Made by a program: the position numbers and the translations under genes. From Fibrobacter sp. (GTDB lineage: Bacteria; Fibrobacterota; Chitinivibrionia; Chitinivibrionales; Chitinispirillaceae), in the NCBI GenBank assembly GCA_012513915.1, contig JAAZBG010000019.1, positions 1-50,455 on the forward strand: 50,455 nt of DNA. The letters are read 5' to 3'. The notes below the pieces were generated by a model. It did not search any database and was not told the DNA's origin. It saw only the letters and a list, made by a program, of their open reading frames with translations. Shown one piece after another: positions 19,001 through 28,073 of this stretch; position 1 is the stretch's first letter, and each line of letters begins with the position of its first letter.

Positions 19001-20126
19001 TGTCAATTTTTGTATTAACTGTATATTTATCAACAATTGGATGAAATGAATTAAGGTGAATAATCCTTACATTTCCATCAAGTTTGATTTTTCCATACGG
19101 CGAATCTCCCTTAAAATCATAGTGGATCTCCTCGTTATCATCTGTCCAGCCTTTAAATGAAAACGCGTCAAACATAATGCCACTGTAACTAACACCATTA
19201 CCTTTAAGATCAACAAAATAGAGTGGTTTTTTAAAAGAGCCTTTGAAAGATGCTATTGCCTGTGCAAACCCGACAGTACCAAAGGCAGGAGCATATGTTT
19301 CCAGTGCGTAAATGGGACGGATTTTACTTGATGCCACAGCGTTAAGATCCCATGGGTCATCATAATTAAACGGAATCCATCCATTCCCTTTTACATCAGA
19401 TCCACTCCCCTTCGCATAGCAATGATTAACATTCATTCCACGCGGGGTAATAGCCACATCTGTTTGCAATGTGTCAACATTTCCGTTCCACCATTTGCTA
19501 TAAAAAAAACCATCGGGTACATCAAGGGAAATCAGGATAGAATCAAGTTTTGGAAATCTGACAGCACCAGATGTCCTGTTTACCGCACTGTAATAGTTTC
19601 TGAGACTATCATGAAACGAAGCATTCATCTCCATTATCCTTACAGAACCAGGTATAATTTCCCACCCTGTAAACATCGAACGTTTTCCAGGTTTTATGTC
19701 ATTATTCAGAGGCTTTATAGTATTGTTCAATAGAAAGGGGATCTCTATTTTCCCGCTTTTTCTGATACGTAAATGAACATCCAGTTGATCAATATTCGTA
19801 TGTGTAATACGTATTTTTTTTTTCAGCAGTGATGGCAGATAGTACCGCAGCTTTATTTCGGATGCGGAGACATATACATTTGGATCAACCCGGTCACGGA
19901 TTGAAAAATCTTTAAGAATAATGTAGGTTAAAAGATTCGAGCGGACTTTCGCGATTTTAATATCACCGGTAATTACTCTGCTGAGCTGATTCCCGACTAT
20001 ATTAACGGCTTTAGTCTGAACCGGAGGAAGCAGCAAAACCCCATATGCTACCATCCCGAAGAAAAAGAATGACAATATACAGAAAATTGCTACATAAAAA
20101 ATTATTTGAAAACGCCGTTTCTCCAT
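16035..20126 (-). CDS. tamB: TamB-like translocation/assembly module protein (DUF490)
   Basis: A 1363-residue TamB-type bridge protein. One N-terminal membrane helix (about 7-32, FQIIFYVAIFCILSFFFFG) anchors it in the inner membrane. The long remainder is repetitive beta-rich sequence of the AsmA/TamB kind, and the C-terminal DUF490 domain is recognisable from VTGSVAHPSFVGELNVDNGYVS through LTEADIISILTFGEKL to the end. Such proteins span the periplasm as a beta-groove and are linked to phospholipid transport and outer-membrane protein assembly. The tamA gene overlaps its 3' end, as in many diderms. Upstream by 30 bases lies an Hsp70-family gene on the same strand, an unusual neighbour. The length is in the family range. 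Confidence 0.9.
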   Translation of the reverse strand: MEKRRFQIIFYVAIFCILSFFFFGMVAYGVLLLPPVQTKAVNIVGNQLSRVITGDIKIAKVRSNLLTYIILKDFSIRDRVDPNVYVSASEIKLRYYLPSLLKKKIRITHTNIDQLDVHLRIRKSGKIEIPFLLNNTIKPLNNDIKPGKRSMFTGWEIIPGSVRIMEMNASFHDSLRNYYSAVNRTSGAVRFPKLDSILISLDVPDGFFYSKWWNGNVDTLQTDVAITPRGMNVNHCYAKGSGSDVKGNGWIPFNYDDPWDLNAVASSKIRPIYALETYAPAFGTVGFAQAIASFKGSFKKPLYFVDLKGNGVSYSGIMFDAFSFKGWTDDNEEIHYDFKGDSPYGKIKLDGNVRIIHLNSFHPIVDKYTVNTKIDNLKTAAFVKYVRQLENVPGDNARLNLYLNGKGYRDIPENIRFDVAAYQGDLQDTLQFAAAIRNDAWSMYGVWGANEINGDGAFDLKGGLSGNIKGKLNDVSPLFSYFVKERVLGRLHIESKVSGKVNAPVFNAKINSSGLKWRGSTIDTINANVQVGNKNNIDDLLCSAYINLDSVGAFFKIPDLKGNGSVKAAVHGEFTKPHINMMVKGADLFYKSKIADSVIGNIVIDSMYRVDAGKLIIKNQKSQIVLDGTAVFGGIIDKKGNVGFDLSASADLVNDSIVSRAGFVTMKGLYTKDTIDIKVHTNDFNVDVLNPWVEKTGLVNGLLSIKTSVSGSVKNPLCTLSAVVRNPSYRDIRMNSIKTKFVLADSLFKIDSAELKLDSMSVLYCKGNIPVSIGRGWKPDPSADRKCKIFVQSSRLDLEYLSQTFKTDWKYKGKGLVSCEIGANGLGWNIKGIATATGASLYNSKLKLRSHNVTIDTKIQGQLFKPDISFTVNSGRVVYDRIRSDSTAFTGLFSRDTVHITTGNVSLFNGGRLTADGVIPFDSLTYGIDESGVKLNCNLDNVALSEMNVFIGNELIRSGLLSADGALGIVSGIPVVNGKVSVSNAVFAVDGVEPHIGPINGDFVLKDDTIKVVQCKGSWGRGSLESIGFIVWCPDSLKDVALNGRVRNLSADLPDIASTNIRNFGFSFSKRKSDFLFSGNADVGMTRFFRDIRINDIIDQFSFAEPVTLEDNPLLQKIKLNIKVNLLENPLIDVNLGYIEFKGALSVTGSVAHPSFVGELNVDNGYVSYLGKQFTISNGHLSNYDGVVLNPDVDLNAATDVTFLGEDSMLVVDTVKLRITGTLDKIKFKLSSSSQTLTEADIISILTFGEKLSSIGSDLKQRVITFASQAVFGFGSRKLEQLLDIDRIDLDGDLFDMSKNNSPTLTVVKRISPKLMVTYETAIANLSRRKISAFYSLTKYFYLRGETENKGDSGIDFIFKYSK

Positions 20127-20156
20127 ATTTTTTACCGGATCAGGTTCCCATCCTCA

Positions 20157-22967
20157 TTACAGTAAACGCAATCCTTTGGGAAGTGAATCACCGAACACAG
20201 CATTCTGCTCTTTTGCATCAAGATCGCCACCTTTTTCTACAAGTGCAACAAGATGCTCTGGAGCATTGTTTGTTTTCATAAAATCTACAATGCTATCAAG
20301 TATAGTCTGATCAATGTCTCTGTACCGGTCTGTAGTCTGCCGGCATAATTGCATAAGCGCAAGAAACAGTGTTGCATTTGGTTTTTTAACAGTTGTAAGC
20401 AGCGTTGCCCATTCTGCAGCTTCCTGCGAATCAACGACTTCATTCAGAGGTCCATATACCGGAACCCGTGCGCCAAATCGTCCTATAGCCCAGACAGCAG
20501 CCTCTGCAAGAGGATCCTTTCTGTTCACCAGACGTAACGCAATAGTACCAAGTTCAACTTTGACATCAGATGACAGATATTCAAGAGAACCGAGCAGGCG
20601 CCATATCTCTACCAGTTCATGAGCCCCAAGTTTGACATCGACTTTTGCCTTTACTTTTCTTTTTGCGTCAACTTCCTTAAAAACATTTTTTACAATAGCG
20701 ATCAGCGGCTGCGCCAAAGCTTTTTGCTGTCCTGATGCAAGTCCACCGGCAATACGCCGCCACAAAATCCACCACTCGGCACAGCAAGCCTGATTTTTAT
20801 TGTGAATTACCCCTTTCTGAAACAACAACCAGGTCTGTTTCACTCTCCAATCGTCAACTGCATATCCATACCCCGGACGAAGTGCGAAACCAAGCAGATT
20901 AAGCCATCGGGCTTCGTATAGAGGATCACGACTGCGTGAACTGCTGACATTTAATATCTCTTCCCAGAACATTCTAAGCAGTGATGGCGGCCATTCTGAA
21001 CGTTCCATTGAACTTGCTTTTTCAAGATGCCTGATTAGTTCCGATGGCTGAATTGAAGCATTTGGTGAAAATGTATCTGCTATCAGTCTTTTACACGACT
21101 CAATTGTCTCATTATCAATAAAACCCTCTTTTTCAGCCTGTGCAGAATGTGCTGCAATTTCTGTACGCGTTGCAGAACGAACATCAAATTGCAATTTCCA
21201 GCTTCTGTTTCCACCTATTTCAGAACACCACAAATCAAGAGTTCCGATTTCTGTGAGCCTCACATTCAAGAGTACCTTTACATTATCAGCTTCAAGATTT
21301 TTCCCTGAACGTAAAACAGTACAAATTGGTGGCAATGAGTTCATTTCAAGGGGATCAATAGCGATAAGTTGTCCCGGAGTATCAGTTGTACGCCTGCTTG
21401 AGACAAACAGCGGAAATTCAACTGGTTGACGAATCAGCAAACTGAAAGTCATAGTGTCAAGTACAATGCTTTGTCCCTCCTGTAAACCTGCTGGAGCGAG
21501 ACACAATGCCATGCTTCCATTATCCGTTTCGACACCGATATAATACGACCGGGCCAGCCCCCCCCCGATTCGTACTCCAACACCTCTGCGAACAAGCCCG
21601 AAATATGCTGCACCCCGTGCCACAGCTCTTTCAGGAAAGTCATTCTCAAACAGTATTGGTTTCCATTGATTTGAATTATCTGCAAACCAGCGGCATAACA
21701 CGTCAATGATTCGATTCCGGATTGCAGATGCGGCAAAAACCCCACCATTAAACAATACGATATCGGGCTGTGCACCATTATTATCCCGATCAGCGTTTTT
21801 GCTATGTGACATAAGAAATGATGCAAGGTATTTGGTAATAGCATGATCCGGCGCATAGGGAAGCCCAAATTCCTGAAATCCGGATTGACGGGTCTGGGGT
21901 TTATCTGTCAATGCGACAAACGGCAGGTACCCTTCGACAAGAACATTTTCCACCTCTTCTTTAGTCAACTCAACCTGAATAGCCCCCCCGATCAGCGATG
22001 TTCCCGATCCCTGTATCGAAAGTGTCAATTTTGATGGTGCATTTTCGCCAAGCAGTGTTTCTTTTGCCTTTTGACAACTTCGGACAAGGGCACCAAACTG
22101 ACGCGGCGACAATTTTTTTCCATCAAGTTTTTTTTGTTCAACATGATACGCAAGGGCAAGATCAAGATTATCCCCGCCAAGAATCAGATGATCGCCAACT
22201 GCAATGCGATGAAATTCAACAATACCTTTATCTGATGCCTTAGCCTGTATTAACGTGAAATCGGTAGTTCCGCCACCAATATCACAAATAAGAATTTTCT
22301 GGCCTGCACTTACAAACGACTGCCAATCTGATGCATGGTATTGAATCCAGGCATAGAAAGCAGCCTGAGGCTCCTCAAGCAGAATAATTTTCTTTAATCC
22401 GGCATTCGCAGCAGCCTCAACAGTCAACTCACGCGCAATCTCGTCAAACGATGCAGGTACCGTAATGATGACATCCTGATCTTCCATACAAAAATCCGGA
22501 TGATCATAATTCCATGCGTTTTTCATGTGCAGAAGATATCGTGTTGTCGCTTCGAGCGGTGAAATTTTTTCCACATCACTCAGGGCATGCCACGGCAACA
22601 ACGGTGCCGTTCTGTCAACACCAGCATGACTAAGCCATGATTTAGCAGAAACAACAAGACGGCCCGGAATCTGAGCACCGTGATCACGGGCGAATGTACC
22701 GGTAACAACCTTTTTATCTACTCCTTTATCCCAGGGAAGTGTCAATGCTCCGTTTGCAAATTCACCTGCGGCCGCTTCATAATGAAATGACGGAAAGAGA
22801 TTCGTCGATGATGATTCATTTGCTGCACTTATCTGAAGTATCCTGAAATCCTCAACATGAAGCGGCTTTACATTGGTATCAACAAATGCAACAGCAGAAT
22901 TTGTTGTTCCGAGATCAATACCTATAATGTACCTTGCAGGTACGCTTTTTTCATTATTTGTATTCAT
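20157..22967 (-). CDS. Hsp70 family protein, large form with C-terminal extension (DUF3731-type)
   Basis: A 936-residue Hsp70/DnaK-like protein. The actin-like ATPase domain (about 1-450) has IIGIDLGTTNSAVAFVD near the start, phosphate-2 loop ICDIGGGTTDFTLIQ and the adenosine motif LFNGGVFAASAIRNRI. Instead of the DnaK peptide-binding domain and lid it has a short beta segment and then about 350 alpha-helical residues (for example RWLNLLGFALRPGYGYAVDDWR) that I read as DUF3731. Such proteins occur in pairs with a shorter Hsp70 and a DUF2760 protein, exactly the order seen upstream here. Clients are unknown. The start is ATG 22967, and tamB follows after 30 bases. No DnaJ or GrpE gene lies nearby. 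Confidence 0.86.
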   Translation of the reverse strand: MNTNNEKSVPARYIIGIDLGTTNSAVAFVDTNVKPLHVEDFRILQISAANESSSTNLFPSFHYEAAAGEFANGALTLPWDKGVDKKVVTGTFARDHGAQIPGRLVVSAKSWLSHAGVDRTAPLLPWHALSDVEKISPLEATTRYLLHMKNAWNYDHPDFCMEDQDVIITVPASFDEIARELTVEAAANAGLKKIILLEEPQAAFYAWIQYHASDWQSFVSAGQKILICDIGGGTTDFTLIQAKASDKGIVEFHRIAVGDHLILGGDNLDLALAYHVEQKKLDGKKLSPRQFGALVRSCQKAKETLLGENAPSKLTLSIQGSGTSLIGGAIQVELTKEEVENVLVEGYLPFVALTDKPQTRQSGFQEFGLPYAPDHAITKYLASFLMSHSKNADRDNNGAQPDIVLFNGGVFAASAIRNRIIDVLCRWFADNSNQWKPILFENDFPERAVARGAAYFGLVRRGVGVRIGGGLARSYYIGVETDNGSMALCLAPAGLQEGQSIVLDTMTFSLLIRQPVEFPLFVSSRRTTDTPGQLIAIDPLEMNSLPPICTVLRSGKNLEADNVKVLLNVRLTEIGTLDLWCSEIGGNRSWKLQFDVRSATRTEIAAHSAQAEKEGFIDNETIESCKRLIADTFSPNASIQPSELIRHLEKASSMERSEWPPSLLRMFWEEILNVSSSRSRDPLYEARWLNLLGFALRPGYGYAVDDWRVKQTWLLFQKGVIHNKNQACCAEWWILWRRIAGGLASGQQKALAQPLIAIVKNVFKEVDAKRKVKAKVDVKLGAHELVEIWRLLGSLEYLSSDVKVELGTIALRLVNRKDPLAEAAVWAIGRFGARVPVYGPLNEVVDSQEAAEWATLLTTVKKPNATLFLALMQLCRQTTDRYRDIDQTILDSIVDFMKTNNAPEHLVALVEKGGDLDAKEQNAVFGDSLPKGLRLL

Positions 22968-23063
22968 TAATCACATCACATCTCTTTTTGTAAATTATAT
23001 CACTACAGCATTGAAACACGGGATGCACACAGTGATACCAGTGCATCAATATTTATAACCAGT

Positions 23064-24845
23064 TTATTCCCGTACACTGAATTCAAGCTTCCATGCATCA
23101 TCAGAAATTGTGGACTTGCACCAGAGTTCAAGCATTCCCAGTTCTGTTATGCGGGATTCGAATTTTACCGGAACATACCCTTCTGTAAACTTGTCATTTG
23201 CCGGCAGACTTGTTTCGAGAGAATCAGTCTCCGAAAGTTCCTCCTCATCCCAACCCTGAAGAATATCACCGGCTATATCATCTTTACGAACCGAAGAACT
23301 GAAGAAACGGAAATTCACTGTATCACCCAGTACAAGTCCCGTCTCCTCTGATGGTACGTTGATTGTTGTCCCCTCTTCCATACCAAACGGTACAACACAC
23401 AGAGCATTAAGTGGACGTTCAAATCCCGGCACCGCAAGACCGGCAGTTTCTATTCCGACATAATATGAACGGGCAGTTCCCCCTCTGATCCTGATTCCAC
23501 TGCCCATTTTTACCGTAGAGTAATATGCTGCACCACGGGCAACAGAATAATCATAATCCGGCGTTTTATCAAGCATCTGAACTGTATGACCTGTAAACCA
23601 CCCCTGAATAACATCGATCAATCGTTGACGAAATAGTAATGCTTTGAAAACGCCCCCGTTAAAAAGAAGATGTGTCGGCATGACCATCTGCCCATTGGTA
23701 CCGTGCGCTCTTAAAAAATGTGCAAGATGCCTGGTAATCGCAGCATCAGACTCATACGGCAAGCCAATCTCCCTGAAACCGGATATCATCTTACGGACCG
23801 GACTTGCTTCAGATTGACATTCAGGAAAGAAACCATCAAGCAGGATCCGCCTGACATCATCCCTTTTCAGATCTATGGAAATGGTGCCACCAATAAGCCT
23901 TGATCCGCGCCCGAGTATGGTCACCGGAGCAGATTCAAGTGTATTATCCGACAATAACAATTCCTTTGCAGCTCTGCACGAATGCCAGAGCGCTACAGAT
24001 TGCCACGCGTCAAGTTTATTTCCCTTCTCCGCGAAGAGTGTCCCTGCAAAATGTGCAAGTGTCAAGTCCATATTATCGCCGCCGACAAGAATATGATTTC
24101 CTACGGCAATGCGGTTCAGTACCAGCACACCATATTCCTGGGCAACACCAACCAATGTAAAGTCTGTGGTTCCTCCACCGACATCACAAACAAGCAGGAT
24201 ATCACCTACCTTCAGCTGTTTTCTCCACTCATCACCCTGTTCAGCAAGCCAGGCATATACTGCAGCCTGAGGTTCCTCCAGAAGAATCATTGTCTGCGGA
24301 AGCCCTGCCTTAATCGCAGCTTCAACAGTCAACTCACGCGCACTTGCATCAAAAGATGCAGGCACAGTAAGTACGACAAGCTGTTCCTCAATAGGATTTT
24401 CAGGAAACGATTGTTTCCACTCCTTGACAAGTTCCTGACAGTACCGTGATGATACCTCAACAGGTGATAGCTTCCGGATGCCATCAGGAGCATTCCAGGG
24501 AAGAATATCACTCCTTCTGTCAACTTTACTGTTTGCGAGCCATGATTTTGCAGCTGAAACAGTCCGGGCAGGAACATCAGCAGCCTGTTTGCGCGCAAGT
24601 TCACCAACGCAATAATCCTGTCCGACTGAACCTGTACTATTAAAACTATTATTTTCTATTTCCGGATCAGTAGCGATATAGCAGAAAGAGGCAAGTGAAT
24701 TGAGGGATTCAGTAGTACCTCTTGATGTAAATTGACTTATCGGTAAAAGATTAACTTTTCTGTCTTCAGCGTTCTGAATATCTGTATATGCGACAACACT
24801 GTTTGTTGTTCCAAGATCAATACCAATAGCATATCTGGGGTTCAT
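23064..24845 (-). CDS. Hsp70 family protein, short form
   Basis: A 593-residue Hsp70-like protein. The ATPase domain carries AIGIDLGTTNSVVAYTD at residues 5-21, VCDVGGGTTDFTLVG near 228, GGDNMDLTLAHF and LLFNGGVFKALLFRQRL near 400. After it come only about 130 residues of beta-rich sequence, so the classical peptide-binding domain and helical lid appear to be missing or reduced. It is clearly paralogous to the next, larger Hsp70 gene 96 bases downstream (shared RLVVSAKSWL/RTVSAAKSWL-type segments). The start ATG at 24845 has AAGG ahead. It is preceded by the DUF2760 gene. The ATPase looks intact; whether it acts as a chaperone is unproven. Confidence 0.87.
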   Translation of the reverse strand: MNPRYAIGIDLGTTNSVVAYTDIQNAEDRKVNLLPISQFTSRGTTESLNSLASFCYIATDPEIENNSFNSTGSVGQDYCVGELARKQAADVPARTVSAAKSWLANSKVDRRSDILPWNAPDGIRKLSPVEVSSRYCQELVKEWKQSFPENPIEEQLVVLTVPASFDASARELTVEAAIKAGLPQTMILLEEPQAAVYAWLAEQGDEWRKQLKVGDILLVCDVGGGTTDFTLVGVAQEYGVLVLNRIAVGNHILVGGDNMDLTLAHFAGTLFAEKGNKLDAWQSVALWHSCRAAKELLLSDNTLESAPVTILGRGSRLIGGTISIDLKRDDVRRILLDGFFPECQSEASPVRKMISGFREIGLPYESDAAITRHLAHFLRAHGTNGQMVMPTHLLFNGGVFKALLFRQRLIDVIQGWFTGHTVQMLDKTPDYDYSVARGAAYYSTVKMGSGIRIRGGTARSYYVGIETAGLAVPGFERPLNALCVVPFGMEEGTTINVPSEETGLVLGDTVNFRFFSSSVRKDDIAGDILQGWDEEELSETDSLETSLPANDKFTEGYVPVKFESRITELGMLELWCKSTISDDAWKLEFSVRE

Positions 24846-24932
24846 ATTTCAACCTTATTTTCCACGCACCGGTGTTAACAGAGAACGTTCATAGCGCCAC
24901 TATAACCACCAAATGCGTCTGGTTAATTTTTA

Positions 24933-25460
24933 TTAGAGTTCAACTTCAGCCGGAGCAATCACCGGAATTGCTGTTTCATTCCCGTTCCATGCCGGCAATT
25001 CCACTTTTGTTACTTTCCAGCCGGGGTGCCGCAAAACCCCTTTATAAGGGGGATTACCGGTAAGATTACCGGTAAGATGATATTTTTCCGGACTGTACCC
25101 GGGAGGAATTTCCACTGATTCGCCTTCAGATTTACTTTCAAGAGGCTCGATTGCGAAAATTTTTGTAAGTAATGATGAACAATCGCGATGAATATCACGA
25201 ACAGCAGCACCAATCTGAGCATCACTGTATGATGAGATCGATTCTTTAAAGAAGTCAACCAATCGACCTTCTCTCTGAAGCAATGAAAGAAGCTGAACTG
25301 CTTCTGAGCGGCCTTTTTTTTCAGACACTTTTGCAGGAGGTAATTCAACAACGGGTTGCTCATCTTTTACAGAATCAAAATGTTCATTTACCCTGTCTGC
25401 AAATTTTTTATTTAAAAAAATCCAGAAAAATGATCTGAATGCAAGATCAAGACGATTCAT
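24933..25460 (-). CDS. DUF2760 family protein
   Basis: A 175-residue protein of the DUF2760 family, found beside paired Hsp70-like genes. The N-terminus MNRLDLAFRSFFWIFLNKKF is an amphipathic or hydrophobic helix that may bind membrane. A linker rich in Pro, Glu and Lys follows, then the conserved part: LLSLLQREGRLVDFFKE and AVRDIHRDCSSLL, and a C-terminal beta part around GVLRHPGWKVTKVELP. An open frame extends to 25586, but ATG 25460 has AAAGGA nine bases ahead and begins the conserved sequence. Two in-frame copies of 12 bases (25053-25076) give LTGNLTGN, a recent small duplication. The function is unknown. It lies 87 bases upstream of the short Hsp70 gene and probably heads that transcript. 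Confidence 0.8.
   Translation of the reverse strand: MNRLDLAFRSFFWIFLNKKFADRVNEHFDSVKDEQPVVELPPAKVSEKKGRSEAVQLLSLLQREGRLVDFFKESISSYSDAQIGAAVRDIHRDCSSLLTKIFAIEPLESKSEGESVEIPPGYSPEKYHLTGNLTGNPPYKGVLRHPGWKVTKVELPAWNGNETAIPVIAPAEVEL
25053..25076 (-). repeat. 12-bp tandem duplication inside the DUF2760 gene
   Basis: ATTACCGGTAAG occurs twice, end to end. It adds four residues (LTGN) without changing frame. The two copies are identical, so the event is probably recent. Confidence 0.85.
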
Positions 25461-25516
25461 ATTGGTTATCCTTTCAGTACCATTATTTTTTTGCCTGCTC
25501 TCTGGTATCAGCAGTA

Positions 25517-25553
25517 AAACAAAAAAGTCCGCAACCGCCATTAACTGCGGCCT
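25517..25553 (-). terminator. Probable rho-independent terminator, minus strand
   Basis: On the minus strand, stem CCGCA / TGCGG (25546-25550 with 25529-25533, 12-base loop) is followed by a T-rich run (25526 down to 25517, interrupted by one G). It would end the fapA-STAS transcript before the DUF2760 gene and so separate the two minus-strand runs. The stem is short, hence moderate confidence. The rest of 25461-25746 should hold the promoter of the DUF2760-Hsp70 run; I cannot place its boxes. Confidence 0.55.
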
Positions 25554-25746
25554 CAAAAAAAAAGTATTTAATTCAGAAAAATACATGCACTGCCATCAAT
25601 TTTTCAAGCATGATGAACAGCGATACACAAATATATTGTATAATAACCAAATGAAACTTAGCTACGCCCCGCTTAGATCGTTTTGTTTATCCGGTTAGTA
25701 ATTTCCAGAATATGACTTCTTCGGGATTTATTGCACGTCTGCTAAT

Positions 25747-26460
25747 CTAAAGCTTTGATTTAATTAGATTATTTATTGCAGACTTTTCATTATCATAGAA
25801 CCTCATACAGGTTGCCGCCCCGAGGACTTCAATCGTTTCCCGTAACCAACCCTCTAAGCCAAAAGCGCGACATTCACCATTTGAATTCCTGATTTTACTT
25901 GTTAGAAGTAATAATTGAGTCGCCCCGATCTCATCAATCAGCTCAAGATTGGAAAAATCAAATATGTAGATTGCAATCTCAGGTGATGGAATAAATTTTT
26001 CACAGAGATCAAATTTTGCTCCATTAATCATTTCACCTGAAAGGTTAATCCGATAAATGTGGTTATCGATCTGTGCGACAAAAAGAAATCCAAGTGATTT
26101 AATGGCACCCTCTTTCCATAAGTCACTGCGCGACAGCTCATATTCAACATCTGTCGCGTATATGGTGAGCAGTTTACTCAGATTTAATGCAGATAATAGT
26201 TCTCTGATTTTCCCGGTAACATTGACAAGACATAATTTGCATTCCATCTCAGTCGCAGCTTTTCGGATTCGTATAATCAACCCTAATCCTGAGCTGAACA
26301 GATTATGGGTATTTGAGAAATCAAGTACCAATGATGATGATTTTTCTAAATTACCGACGATTGATTTTTCAATGTCCCGACTATTATACATCGAGATTCC
26401 ATCCGGTAATGTGATCCAGGTACTTCCCATTTTGTGCTCTATTGATAATGCAGTTGTCAT
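25747..26460 (-). CDS. Tandem STAS-domain protein
   Basis: A 237-residue protein made of two STAS domains (about 1-110 and 125-230), the fold of anti-sigma-factor antagonists and MlaB-like proteins. Domain 1 keeps the serine pair in LFSSGLGLI (S56/S57), the place where SpoIIAA-type proteins are phosphorylated. Domain 2 has LIDEIGATQLL, with no serine there, so it cannot be switched in the usual way. The gene starts two bases after the stop of fapA, so the two are translationally linked. No anti-sigma kinase or phosphatase gene is near. A role as a partner or regulator of FapA is inferred from position only. Confidence 0.8.
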   Translation of the reverse strand: MTTALSIEHKMGSTWITLPDGISMYNSRDIEKSIVGNLEKSSSLVLDFSNTHNLFSSGLGLIIRIRKAATEMECKLCLVNVTGKIRELLSALNLSKLLTIYATDVEYELSRSDLWKEGAIKSLGFLFVAQIDNHIYRINLSGEMINGAKFDLCEKFIPSPEIAIYIFDFSNLELIDEIGATQLLLLTSKIRNSNGECRAFGLEGWLRETIEVLGAATCMRFYDNEKSAINNLIKSKL

Positions 26461-26462
26461 TT

Positions 26463-28073
26463 CTACTCTCCAGCTTGAATGCCACTATTACTAACCCTGA
26501 AACGTTTATTTGACATATTTGATACTACGGAATATTTTACACCATATAGTTCAAGTTCTGTTCCGGTAAAAACCGGACCCTGTATGTACACAAAACCATC
26601 ATACAGCACTGGTCCACCAGGTTCATTTTTTGCGGATTCAATTTTTTCTGCCACATATTTGATTTTTTGTACCGTAAGGTTATAAGCATCAACCCATTTT
26701 TTCACCTCGTCTCTGGCACGTGTTGATACTTCATCAGTCCGTTTAATCAGTGCGATTTTCGTTTTCAACTGTTTTTCAACTGTTTCAAGTTCCACATTCA
26801 GTTTTTTATCAAGTAGTAGCAACTCCCTGATTTTATCCTCAATTTGTGTCTTGCGCTTGTCAAACAATATGATTTTTGTCAATGAACCATGTTCTGTACC
26901 CGCCTGCTTAATGGTCACAGTTCGTTCTGCTTTTATGATACCGCCAATAACGCTTGCATTGTGCCCATGTCCCTCAAGTGTTTCACAGGTACAGTCACAA
27001 TGCATTAAAAACTTATCAAATTCCAGCAATCCTTCAGTAAAAAGTTCTGCTTCCTGAGCAAAACTGACAACGATTCCGGTTTTAGCTTTTATTTGAGTAT
27101 CACTTTTCCCAAGAATTCCTTTTTCAACAATAACCATTCCGTTGCGTGAAATGATTCTTGCAGACTCGACTTCACCTTTAATATGGATTGTACCTTCTGA
27201 TTCAACAGTAAACCCCGGCATCACACTTCCGCAGATAAGTACATCGCCGCTATATTTTACATTTCCGACATTAAAATCTACATTTCCGTTTATGTTAAGA
27301 ATTTCTACAATACTAATCAATCCATGGTGAAGAAAGACAATCCCTGTTTTTGATGCAAGCAGGTACTTACCATCTACAGATATTTCTGTATTTTTTCCGT
27401 TCGGGAGTTTGTAATCAATGCCTGGAACCGGTGGCAGCTCTTCACCCCCAAGTCCGATTCCCGGCCGGCCTGGGGTTGGGGGATGTTTTACAGCAAGTAA
27501 TTGCCCTTTTGTCACCGATGTAAATGAACGGATATCGCGATAGTCAACAGAGCCATCAGACCGCACTGTAGGCTGCAGATTCTGATCAATTGATATCAGC
27601 ATTTCAATTTTTGAATCTGAACCGTCAACAGGAGGAGTGATTTCAGCAACAGTTACAAATTCATCCCACCTGTTTTCAGCAATCAGATCCCGGATTGATT
27701 CGATATTTACATTATGCGAAATACCGTTTCTGTTCAAATAGTACCTCAGCATATTCCCTGAAGGTCTCTTACCCATCGCAAGACACCCGCTACTCACTTT
27801 CAATGCTGCTATTTGTGCTGTTGTAGTAACAAAAAAATACTTCTCTAAATCCGGATTGTAAATTTCAAACAACGAACCAATACGCTCAAATACACCCCTG
27901 GCCCTCATCACGACATCTTCAAACTTTGCGTAATTAAAATTCATGACAAATGCATTTTCCACAGCACTTCGAATCAGATCCATTCGTAGTGATTCTTTCT
28001 CAGCCCTGGTCACCTTTACATACACACCATCAGGCCGCTCTTCAACAGAAACAAATTGTTCGAGTGGGTTCAA
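26463..28073 (-). CDS. FapA / DUF342 family protein
   Basis: A roughly 536-residue DUF342 protein (often named flagellar assembly protein A). The conserved block is clear: LAVKHPPTPGRPGIGLGGEE, GKYLLASKTG, then a beta-helix-like run (VDFNVGNVKYSGDVLICG, GTIHIKGEVESARIIS, GIIKAERTVTIKQAG) and a C-terminal coiled coil (about 400-480). The family's molecular role is unsettled; it is tied to flagella or polar surface control in some species. The first in-frame start is TTG 28091, but TTG 28073 (MNPLEQFVSVEE) has AAAAGG at a suitable distance; neither is ATG. It is followed after two bases by the tandem-STAS gene. Confidence 0.85.
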   Translation of the reverse strand: MNPLEQFVSVEERPDGVYVKVTRAEKESLRMDLIRSAVENAFVMNFNYAKFEDVVMRARGVFERIGSLFEIYNPDLEKYFFVTTTAQIAALKVSSGCLAMGKRPSGNMLRYYLNRNGISHNVNIESIRDLIAENRWDEFVTVAEITPPVDGSDSKIEMLISIDQNLQPTVRSDGSVDYRDIRSFTSVTKGQLLAVKHPPTPGRPGIGLGGEELPPVPGIDYKLPNGKNTEISVDGKYLLASKTGIVFLHHGLISIVEILNINGNVDFNVGNVKYSGDVLICGSVMPGFTVESEGTIHIKGEVESARIISRNGMVIVEKGILGKSDTQIKAKTGIVVSFAQEAELFTEGLLEFDKFLMHCDCTCETLEGHGHNASVIGGIIKAERTVTIKQAGTEHGSLTKIILFDKRKTQIEDKIRELLLLDKKLNVELETVEKQLKTKIALIKRTDEVSTRARDEVKKWVDAYNLTVQKIKYVAEKIESAKNEPGGPVLYDGFVYIQGPVFTGTELELYGVKYSVVSNMSNKRFRVSNSGIQAGE

